Notes under the pieces: model-generated
Told to the model about the DNA's origin: nothing
What the model saw: the letters and a program-made list of their open reading frames with translations, nothing else
Database searches by the model: none
IMG/VR virus record: IMGVR_UViG_3300022562_000539
Coordinates: 1 to 48,037 of that record
DNA: 48,037 bases
Reading direction: 5' to 3' (one strand)
From: a virus
Shown here: positions 16,661 to 22,541 of the stretch, one piece after another
How positions within the stretch are numbered: the stretch's first letter is position 1
Layout: the number at the start of each line of letters is the position of its first letter
Program-made: the position numbers and the translations under genes

Positions 16661-16812
16661 TTGTTTACTCCTTCGTAAGCTTGATTCATTTGTTGTCTAT
16701 GCTCTAGCATTCTAGCGTTTGACTTGTCAACCTGTGCTACGTCGTTCATTACCATTGATACCTTTATAACACAAAAGATAATGATAGCTACCAGTGTGCA
16801 TTTGTTATTCAT
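16657..16812 (-). CDS. Small membrane protein (51 aa)
   Basis: This frame encodes MNNKCTLVAIIIFCVIKVSM followed by a polar helical tail rich in Gln, Asn and Arg. A single transmembrane segment spans about residues 5-22. The ribosome-binding site is weak, but the frame is coupled through ATGA to the 18-residue frame downstream, and both point the same way as the surrounding genes. A plus-strand frame covering part of this DNA (16724-16918) is probably its shadow. Confidence 0.5.
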   Translation of the reverse strand: MNNKCTLVAIIIFCVIKVSMVMNDVAQVDKSNARMLEHRQQMNQAYEGVNK

Positions 16813-16989
16813 GTCGCTGTTGTTGGGTATATGTTTACTTAAGTCCCCTTCGGGTGAGGTCGGTTTGCTTTTGATTCGTACAACACCTATGTTACTTGTG
16901 ATGTTGCATCTTAGTTAACTTAGGTACACCCTGTAGCGTATGCATCCACAACAGGGCGCGAGAGGTAGCAGCTAGGGCTGCTGTGTATA
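16813..16989. other. Short non-coding stretch
   Basis: A 6-bp stem AGCAGC/GCTGCT (16967-16982) lies just past the end of the leftward coiled-coil gene. It lacks a T run, so terminator function is doubtful. A 17-codon minus frame without a ribosome-binding site is also present. I see nothing else. Confidence 0.4.
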
Positions 16990-18309
16990 CTAGGCGGATA
17001 CCTTATCTACTGCTTGCTCTATCCAATCCATCTTGACGTTATAGGTTGTCATCAGATTACGGAAGGCTTGAGCGTATTCACCGTAGCTTAGGAACTCAAC
17101 GTCACTCAGTGCTAACTGGAAGCTAAGCATTCTGTCCTTACCCAGCTTACGCTCTACAATGTTCATCGCCTCAGCTATCACCTCCTGCTTGCCATCGATA
17201 AGCAGTGCCATCATCGCATCAACCGCATCGCTGTTGTCATCTTCCCATTCGTCGCACTCATCGTCAGCCTCTACCTCAGCTACCACCTCAACCGCAGGCT
17301 CAACGACTTGTGCTTGGTTAGCAGTGAGCGTGGTGATTACTTGTTTCTGTAAGTCAAGCGCTTGTTGTTGTTTCTTAACCGTATCGTTAGCGTGTTGTAA
17401 TGCCTCGGCATACTCAGCCACCTCGTTAGTCTTGTCAGCAAGCTGCTTACGTAGCGCCTCAATCTCAGCTTGTGCTTCCTTAAGTAGCAGGTCAGCAGAT
17501 GCTTCTTTTGGTACGCTTGTTGGTGCTGGCTCATCAACCTTGTCGCTTGTGTGTGTCGTAGGTTTCTTAGCCTTAGCTTCCTTCTTAACCTCTTGCTTAG
17601 GCTCACGAGTCTTGACTGTGCCTGCCTTGAACTCGTTAACTATCCGTCGGCATTCTTCTTGCAACACCTTCGCAGCCTTGTTAAGTACAACTTGTAACTC
17701 TATGTTGTGAGATTCCCTTGCCTGCTTGAGGAGCGATTGCATCGTGCGGTACACAGGTTTGCTGTTGTTGGCTTGAGCTTCGATGGATTGGATGAGGTTT
17801 TCGATGGTGGAAGTTGCGCTTGTCATGTCGTTGTCCTTTGTTGATTTGTTTTCTGCAGTTGTCTTTTGTTTACCTGCTCCATCTACTGTAGCTTTCTTTG
17901 TTCTCGTTTGTCTAGTGCCTTGTGCCACTTCCTCAACTGTCACATCTGCTGCCTGATTGGAGCATCCCTTGCTACCATTGTGCCCCACATCGTCGGTTGC
18001 ATCTGGTGCAACACGTTCGTTGCTCTTGGTGTTGCATTCTTGTAGCTCAGGTATGCTAGCGTAGAATAAGCTACCGCCTGATATCTGAGGTATTGACCAC
18101 TCGTCGAGCGTCGCTTGGTCATAGTCTCTTGGTTCAGCGACTGCACTCAGGTCTACTAAGTCTAGCATCTCAAGTTCCATCAAGTAATCATGTAGCTGCT
18201 TGGGTGTGATGTTGAAAGCCATGCCTAACACAAAGAAGTTAGCGTAGTTTCCGTTGTCTTTGATTACTGTAGCGAGAGCTTGGAGGGTAGGAACTTGTGC
18301 GTTTGTCAT
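16990..18309 (-). CDS. Unknown coiled-coil protein with possible internal start
   Basis: The 439-residue protein is not one I recognise. Residues 1-75 look like a small globular domain with LYLMELEMLDL-like helices. Residues 76-165 are low complexity. A helical and Lys-rich segment is followed by a long coiled coil (about 275-330, with EIEALRKQLADK), an acidic linker and a compact C-terminal domain (about 370-439). An in-frame ATG at 17826 (residue 162) has its own AAAGGA site at good spacing and a start context similar to the first ATG, so a 278-residue product is likely too. A TTGACA promoter with a weak -10 lies upstream at 18345-18373. Confidence 0.65.
   Translation of the reverse strand: MTNAQVPTLQALATVIKDNGNYANFFVLGMAFNITPKQLHDYLMELEMLDLVDLSAVAEPRDYDQATLDEWSIPQISGGSLFYASIPELQECNTKSNERVAPDATDDVGHNGSKGCSNQAADVTVEEVAQGTRQTRTKKATVDGAGKQKTTAENKSTKDNDMTSATSTIENLIQSIEAQANNSKPVYRTMQSLLKQARESHNIELQVVLNKAAKVLQEECRRIVNEFKAGTVKTREPKQEVKKEAKAKKPTTHTSDKVDEPAPTSVPKEASADLLLKEAQAEIEALRKQLADKTNEVAEYAEALQHANDTVKKQQQALDLQKQVITTLTANQAQVVEPAVEVVAEVEADDECDEWEDDNSDAVDAMMALLIDGKQEVIAEAMNIVERKLGKDRMLSFQLALSDVEFLSYGEYAQAFRNLMTTYNVKMDWIEQAVDKVSA
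17826..17846 (-). promoter_or_regulatory. Internal ribosome-binding site and start
   Basis: On the minus strand an AAAGGAC stretch lies about eight bases before an in-frame ATG at 17826 (codon 162 of the 439-codon gene). Codons following it (ATG ACA AGC GC) mirror those at the main start (ATG ACA AAC GC). The site would give a 278-residue isoform lacking the N-terminal domain. Confidence 0.5.
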
Positions 18310-18344
18310 GTGTTTGAATCCTTTTGTGTTTGCTTGTGAATCTA

Positions 18345-18373
18345 ACTTAACTTGTTCGCTTTCGATTTGTCAA
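18345..18373 (-). promoter_or_regulatory. Leftward promoter upstream of coiled-coil gene
   Basis: A perfect -35 TTGACA (complement of 18368-18373) is followed 17 bases later by a weak -10 (TTAAGT, 18345-18350). A second TTGACA lies within the conserved motif at 18381-18404 just upstream. Confidence 0.5.
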
Positions 18374-18380
18374 CTTGTGT

Positions 18381-18404
18381 GTGCCACTTTGTCAACTGGC
18401 ACAC
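18381..18404. promoter_or_regulatory. Candidate operator, copy 1
   Basis: A 24-base motif (GTGCCACTTT, then GTCAACTGGCACAC) shares all but two positions with 19029-19052. It has dyad arms GTGCCA/TGGCAC. Both copies lie immediately upstream of a leftward promoter, suggesting a shared regulator. Confidence 0.6.
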
Positions 18405-18414
18405 TCACGCTTGG

Positions 18415-18945
18415 TTAGCTGAAGTATTCATTATATACACTGTCAACTTCCAGCCATTCGATTAATGTGTTGAGCCTGTGCCACGTTGCCTCGCAGTATA
18501 CATTACCGTACTGTTTGCATGTATCAGGGTGGAACTTGGGAAGATTGCGCTTGATGTGCTTGGCTGCTGCTTTCTTGCCCTTCTCACGTTGGATTTCGAT
18601 AACCTCTTGCGCTATTACATCAGCTTGCGCCTCACTGTTAGCATTGTACTCTACCTTTGGTGCTTGTTGCTCAGGTTCAGGCTCAGGCTGCTGCTGTGTT
18701 TGTGCTGACTCTAACTCTTGGATGCGTGCTGCTTGCTTGGCTATCGTAGCCTTGGCTGCTGCTAGCTCATCACGAAGCATCTGCAGCTCATCCATTTCTT
18801 GTGTTTGTTGCTTGCTGTCTGAGTTGCCTGTAATACGGTTGTATTCTGCTTGTAATGCTGCCTTCGTGGCGTTGAGCTTCACTTGTAGTACAACTCCGTT
18901 GTTGCGGTAGTTTTTGAGAGCAGACTGAAGTTCTTTGTAAGACAT
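18415..18945 (-). CDS. Coiled-coil protein with possible J-domain-like end
   Basis: The 176-residue protein has an N-terminal helical region (SALKNYRNNG, residues about 7-40), a coiled coil (about 47-85), a Gln/Glu/Pro linker, and a C-terminal helical pair. The C-terminal segment has KKAAAKHIKRNLPKFHPDT followed by a second helix (EATWHRLNTLIEWL). An HPD tripeptide between two helices is the signature of J domains, so a degenerate DnaJ-like function is possible. A GTG at 19002 could extend the frame, but it lies upstream of the predicted transcription start from the promoter at 18993-19021, so ATG 18945 is chosen. Confidence 0.55.
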   Translation of the reverse strand: MSYKELQSALKNYRNNGVVLQVKLNATKAALQAEYNRITGNSDSKQQTQEMDELQMLRDELAAAKATIAKQAARIQELESAQTQQQPEPEPEQQAPKVEYNANSEAQADVIAQEVIEIQREKGKKAAAKHIKRNLPKFHPDTCKQYGNVYCEATWHRLNTLIEWLEVDSVYNEYFS

Positions 18946-18992
18946 ATGTTTAACCTGTGTTTGCGTTTGGTGGTTTGCTTTTGACCCCTCAA

Positions 18993-19021
18993 ATATAACC
19001 ACAAGTTTGCCCTAGCGTCAA
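18993..19021 (-). promoter_or_regulatory. Leftward promoter
   Basis: On the minus strand TTGACG (19016-19021) and TTATAT (18993-18998) are separated by 17 bases. Transcription would start near 18986, upstream of the ATG at 18945. The candidate operator copy 2 lies directly upstream. Confidence 0.65.
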
Positions 19022-19028
19022 CCCCCTT

Positions 19029-19052
19029 GTGCCACTTTTTCAACTGTCACAC
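19029..19052. promoter_or_regulatory. Candidate operator, copy 2
   Basis: This 24-base motif matches 18381-18404 at 22 positions. It sits just upstream of the promoter at 18993-19021, the same relation as copy 1 has to its promoter. Confidence 0.6.
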
Positions 19053-19085
19053 CCCCTCCTTCAGTAAACCAAGGGTTGCGAGGGT

Positions 19086-19191
19086 GAGCATAAATGCTTA
19101 GGTATAAATACCTGAGTATAAATGCCTATGACAGTTACTGAAGTGGCATAGGTATAGTAACCTAGGTATAGTTGCCTAGGCATAAATGCTT
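19086..19191. repeat. Iteron array: 3+3 palindromic 14-mers
   Basis: Six 14-base near-palindromic units follow the consensus RGGTATARWTRCCT. Three are contiguous (19086-19099, 19100-19113, 19114-19127) and three contiguous after a 22-base gap (19150-19163, 19164-19177, 19178-19191). Examples are AGGTATAAATACCT and AGGCATAAATGCTT. Such arrays are typical of initiator-binding origins, centromere-like partition sites or multi-operator repressor sites. The 19003-19287 interval holds no gene. Confidence 0.85.
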
Positions 19192-19287
19192 ACAAGAGCC
19201 AAAGCGAACGGGGGAAAAGGGGGCGGCTAAGGTCACAGAGGATGGTAGCAGGAGGATTTATACTAAAGTTTCCTCCCACAAAGCACG

Positions 19288-19893
19288 CTAGCTATTTAAT
19301 TCACCACGAAGGTAAGAAACTAAACGTTCCGCTGTTTCGAGGGTATGATGCACCTTTAGCCCATTAGCTTGTGCTGACATAAAAACACAATTAGACTGAG
19401 TATAACCTAACTCTGGTATATGACGGTCAACGTGTGCATTTGAACCTTCGCCAAAATAGACAAGAGGTATATCAAGCATAGGGCAGGAGGGAGTAGCGAG
19501 GGCTAGCTTTATTAAAAAGTCAACTGTCAAATCAAACGGGATACCTTTAACACTTGCTCTATTTGATATATCCCTGTGTCGCTGCTTCATGGCTGCTGTT
19601 AACAAATCGTCTGTTTCTTTTACTTTAACCCTGCTGATAAGGCTTCTAGGCGCTATAGGTTTCTTTGTCCGTTTACGCTCCAGTTCGCTAAGATATCTCT
19701 CAAAAGTCCTAACCCTTCTGTACTCTCTAGCTTTGTTTTCAGCTACTTTAATCTCAGGCTCTTTCTCCTGCTTCCTTTTCATCCGGGTGTAGCCTAAATT
19801 AACCAAGCGCTTTTCTTCATCTGATAACCTGTAAGTTGCTTCTGCTTTTACGAAAGCAGCGTATTGGTCTAACGTTAATTGAACTACTTGCAT
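19288..19893 (-). CDS. HNH-type endonuclease-like protein, second copy
   Basis: The 201-residue protein has a basic N-terminal half (KRLVNLGYTRMKRKQEKE, arginine-rich to residue 90) and a C-terminal nuclease-like half. Elements are CPMLDIPLVYF, AHVDRHIPE, GYTQSNCVFMS and ANGLKVHH, the same order as in the HNH gene at 6197. The DRH in place of DRID and loss of the tryptophan suggest divergence, so activity is uncertain. It has its own extended -10 promoter (19923-19928) and an AAAGGTGG ribosome-binding site, typical of an autonomous mobile gene placed between operons. Confidence 0.6.
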   Translation of the reverse strand: MQVVQLTLDQYAAFVKAEATYRLSDEEKRLVNLGYTRMKRKQEKEPEIKVAENKAREYRRVRTFERYLSELERKRTKKPIAPRSLISRVKVKETDDLLTAAMKQRHRDISNRASVKGIPFDLTVDFLIKLALATPSCPMLDIPLVYFGEGSNAHVDRHIPELGYTQSNCVFMSAQANGLKVHHTLETAERLVSYLRGELNS

Positions 19894-19922
19894 AATACCA
19901 CCTTTCTTAAGTTGACCCTTTT

Positions 19923-19928
19923 ATTATA
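19923..19928 (-). promoter_or_regulatory. Extended -10 promoter for HNH gene
   Basis: The minus strand reads TGATATAAT, an extended -10 with the consensus hexamer. Transcription would begin near 19916 and cross an AAAGGTGG site before the ATG at 19893. Confidence 0.6.
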
Positions 19929-19945
19929 TCACACGGGGGAGACAA

Positions 19946-20551
19946 ATGCCACAAGACGGTAAAAAACTTATAGCTTACATGGAAAACAAAGGCTGGCGCA
20001 TCAGTGCTATTAACATTCTCTACCTTGAGGATGCTAACGCTGATACTTGGGAACCTCTGCCAGAGCAGCCTGACCAGTGGAACGACGTAAGGATTCTAGT
20101 TCGCAATACTGGCGAAATCATCATGAGCGCAGAAGCCACGGTTGAGCCTGGACGCTATTACACCGAGAATCGCATTGACCCGTTGGGAGCCTTTAGGATT
20201 GCTAACGATGTTCAGTTCAAGGACGCTTGGCAAATTGGCTCACATAAGACTCAGTATCCGGCGTTAGTTCAAGTAGAAGATGTCAAAGGTTACCGAGATG
20301 GCAACGAAGACTTCATGCGACCAGGTGACGTTGTTACAGAGGGTATGTACGGTATTAACCATCACACCACAGGAGACAATGCAAATGCAGCACCACCCAC
20401 CTTAGTAGGACGCTGGTCTGCTGGGTGCTTAGTTGGTCGTTATGCGTCTACTCACTATAATGTGTTTATGCCAACGCTTATTAACTCTGGTAGAAAACGT
20501 TTCGATGCCGCAGTAATCCCAGGTGATACCTTTGCAAAGTTCCGACCATAA
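19946..20551 (+). CDS. Putative peptidoglycan hydrolase (L,D-transpeptidase-like), lysis candidate
   Basis: The 201-residue protein carries the order RPGDVV, GMYGINHH, a short insert, then WSAGCLVGR and FMPTL (about residues 125-180). I recall this H...SAGC pattern from a phage and cyanobacterial cell-wall family resembling L,D-transpeptidase-type catalytic sites, with Cys as nucleophile and His as partner. No signal peptide is present, so a holin or another route would be needed. A GGGGGAG ribosome-binding site precedes the ATG. It heads a three-gene rightward operon. No other gene in the window looks like a free endolysin. Confidence 0.55.
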   Translation: MPQDGKKLIAYMENKGWRISAINILYLEDANADTWEPLPEQPDQWNDVRILVRNTGEIIMSAEATVEPGRYYTENRIDPLGAFRIANDVQFKDAWQIGSHKTQYPALVQVEDVKGYRDGNEDFMRPGDVVTEGMYGINHHTTGDNANAAPPTLVGRWSAGCLVGRYASTHYNVFMPTLINSGRKRFDAAVIPGDTFAKFRP

Positions 20552-20582
20552 ACGGTTGATGCCAAAATAGCGAGAGTAAGTA

Positions 20583-20945
20583 ATGACGAAACAAATAGTT
20601 TACCGAAAGATTACCATACCTGCTGGGGTTCAACCTGTTAATAACGACGCTTACAACTTGATTATTGACAAGGGGACAGAAGAGATGACTCTTATGTTCA
20701 CCCGACCTCCCAGCGGTAGTTACAACATCTACGTAATCACTAAGACACCTTACAGCATAGGACGCGATACGCCTAACCAATTTGGTAACACTACGTTAAG
20801 TAGCTCAGCAGCGCATACGTTTAAAACACCTACGCTATTTCACAAGGGTCTTACGTGGACATACTACATTGACCCACCACAGTCATTCGATATAGTCGTG
20901 GAGTATTTCTGCTTACGAGACACCGACAGTTACCTATACAACTAG
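20583..20945 (+). CDS. Unknown beta-rich protein (120 aa)
   Basis: The 120-residue protein appears to be a beta sandwich, with alternating hydrophobic residues, many Thr/Tyr/Pro and no cysteine cluster. It begins after a GCGAGAG site, 31 bases past the lysis candidate. It could be a minor virion or decoration protein. I recognise no family. Confidence 0.55.
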   Translation: MTKQIVYRKITIPAGVQPVNNDAYNLIIDKGTEEMTLMFTRPPSGSYNIYVITKTPYSIGRDTPNQFGNTTLSSSAAHTFKTPTLFHKGLTWTYYIDPPQSFDIVVEYFCLRDTDSYLYN

Positions 20946-21030
20946 AGTGTACAGAAAACATGCAGCATCTCTAGCTAGCCAACGTGCTGCACAACTAACC
21001 TAAGTAACAAATCACAGGAGAAAAAGACAA

Positions 21031-21330
21031 ATGCCAAGTAAAAAAGTGGCGACAGAAGAACAAGAAGCCATTGTTAAAGAAAAGGGAACCGAGTTTGAGG
21101 TGCAAGAGCGTCAATCGCTGGAAGAGGCAGCAGGACTGGTAACCATTGAAACCGGAAACACCAGCCAGGTTCGCTCGTTGATTTCCGTGAGTGACGATGA
21201 CAAAGAACTGATTACCTCTGCTCTCAATGTGTTAGCTGATGTGATTGAGCGTAAGATTTCTGACTCTAGCACCAAGCGCTACCTCGTGCTGTTGCTGGTG
21301 TTTATCAAGTCAGCATTGATTACAATCTAG
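21031..21330 (+). CDS. Unknown protein with hydrophobic C-terminus (99 aa)
   Basis: The first 80 residues are charged and helical. The last 16 (YLVLLLVFIKSALITI) are strongly hydrophobic and could anchor the protein in a membrane. An AGGAGAAA site precedes the ATG. Because it closes the operon headed by the lysis candidate, a role in lysis (tail-anchored holin-like or regulator) is conceivable, but a single short C-terminal segment is not diagnostic. A bidirectional terminator follows. Confidence 0.55.
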   Translation: MPSKKVATEEQEAIVKEKGTEFEVQERQSLEEAAGLVTIETGNTSQVRSLISVSDDDKELITSALNVLADVIERKISDSSTKRYLVLLLVFIKSALITI

Positions 21331-21347
21331 TTTACAAAAGTCCCAAT

Positions 21348-21390
21348 AGTAAGAAACCCCGGACGTTAGGTTGTGCCGGGGTTTACTATT
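21348..21390. terminator. Bidirectional terminator
   Basis: Arms AAACCCCGG (21354-21362) and CCGGGGTTT (21376-21384) form a GC-rich stem extended by AATAGT/ACTATT with a small bulge. T-rich sequence follows on the plus strand and a matching run on the minus. It separates the rightward operon ending at 21330 from the leftward gene ending at 21404. Confidence 0.75.
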
Positions 21391-21403
21391 TTAACACAGA
21401 GAA

Positions 21404-21529
21404 TTAGCGTTTAGTCTTCTTATGTTTCTTTATCCACTCTCGCTCTTCTTTGGCACATTTACGGCACAATAGTAAGCCATAGCAAAGTTCTCTATCAGAA
21501 GTGTCTAAGCAAATGTAACAAGTGTTCAT
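21404..21529 (-). CDS. Small zinc-ribbon-like protein (41 aa)
   Basis: The frame from the ATG at 21529 encodes MNTCYICLD near the start and later LLCRKCAKEE, giving two C-x-x-C pairs (residues about 4-7 and 22-25), followed by a Lys-rich tail. A single zinc-binding knuckle that contacts nucleic acid or protein is likely. An upstream start would extend the frame to 21601, but the predicted transcription start (near 21550) excludes it. Its own consensus extended -10 promoter suggests independent expression. Confidence 0.55.
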   Translation of the reverse strand: MNTCYICLDTSDRELCYGLLLCRKCAKEEREWIKKHKKTKR

Positions 21530-21556
21530 TGGTGTTTCTTTATTAAGTACTTTTGT

Positions 21557-21562
21557 ATTATA
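21557..21562 (-). promoter_or_regulatory. Extended -10 promoter for zinc-ribbon gene
   Basis: The minus strand reads TGCTATAAT. A TTGACA lies upstream but 26 bases away, out of register, so the extended -10 probably suffices. Confidence 0.6.
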
Positions 21563-21601
21563 GCATAAGTTGCCCCCACATCGGCTATTGTCAATAAGCA
21601 A

Positions 21602-22106
21602 CAGTCGTCGTTAGCGTACTACAAGTTTCAAGTAACGTAGCATAAGCTAGTAAACAAGAGTAAGTTAACAAGAGAATACTAGAGTATTATATATAATAAC
21701 TTAAGTAGGTAGCTAACGTTAGCTCTGTAAGCTATAGCCAGTGAGCGTTTGCAGCCTTAAGCTATCTACTGTTCATGTTTCTGTGTTTAAGCAAACGCTT
21801 ACTGCATAAGCACTTTATAAGAAAATACAAGAGAAGTACCTACGCATAAACCTACGTCAGTGGCTGAAGTCAGCTAAAAGCGTAGGTTTCTAATAGGGGT
21901 AGGAGGGGTTAAACGTTCGTTATTTTAGCAGCCGATTCTAGAGCCTCTACAGCCCTCGTTACCCCCTCAAATGACCTACGATAGGTTAGCAACATTTAAG
22001 GCATCCTTAAGGTACCTTAGCGTTTGGATTCTCAATAAGGCTATCAAACGTACTACAAGATTACATTCGCCCACTTTTTAACCTACGTTAACTACAAGGA
22101 AAACAA
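21602..22106. other. Structured non-coding region upstream of packaging operon
   Basis: No convincing gene is present in about 500 bases. Features are an AT-rich stretch with TATAAT (21692-21697) and a perfect 14-bp palindrome AGCTAACGTTAGCT (21711-21724). An inverted repeat pairs AGCGTTTGC with GCAAACGCT (21744-21752, 21791-21799). Another, AAACCTACG/CGTAGGTTT (21848-21856, 21881-21889), encloses a GCTGA/TCAGC hairpin. CCTACG occurs at 21839, 21851, 21975 and 22082, and inverted at 21881. It probably holds the late promoter and may hold a packaging or control site. Confidence 0.6.
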
Positions 22107-22541
22107 ATGGGAAGCAGTAAGAAACCAAAGAAAGTAGCGTACACAGACCCAACGGTAGCAGCCAAACAGAAGATGACTGAAATGTCGAACGCTTACCAAA
22201 GTAACCTAGCCAACATTCAGCAGCAGTCGCAGCAGTCTATCGAACAAATTAACCAGAGTAACCAAGTTGCCCAGCAAGCGCTACAAAAGCAACTGCAACA
22301 AGCAGAAGCGGACAAAGTGAACTACCAGCAGTCGCTGCAAGCTTACCTGCAACAGTTAAACACAATGCAGACAAACTACAACAATGCTCTAGCTGCGAAG
22401 GATGCAAACACTAAAGCAGCACAGGACTTGCAAACGAATGAGATTAACTCAAACAACCTAATGAACAACTTGCTGGCGTCTTCTGCCTTAGCTAAGCAAG
22501 GTTTTGCCCAGCGTACCCGTCGTAGAGGTGTGATAGCATGA
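22107..22541 (+). CDS. Gln-rich protein before terminase, possible small terminase subunit
   Basis: The 144-residue protein is basic at both ends, with a long Gln/Asn-rich coiled coil in between (about 20-120). It starts after an AAGGAAA site and overlaps terL by the ATGA arrangement. Position directly upstream of the large terminase suggests the small subunit, which often oligomerises by coiled coil. However, no helix-turn-helix is evident and the composition also resembles virion core proteins such as the product of 8804, so this is tentative. Confidence 0.5.
   Translation: MGSSKKPKKVAYTDPTVAAKQKMTEMSNAYQSNLANIQQQSQQSIEQINQSNQVAQQALQKQLQQAEADKVNYQQSLQAYLQQLNTMQTNYNNALAAKDANTKAAQDLQTNEINSNNLMNNLLASSALAKQGFAQRTRRRGVIA

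Noticed and set aside
16724-16918. 64-codon plus-strand hydrophobic frame
   Set aside because: No ribosome-binding site; it is antisense to the minus-strand 51-codon gene, which has coupling to the next frame.
16967-16982. Terminator after the leftward coiled-coil gene
   Set aside because: Only a 6-bp stem with no T run on either strand.
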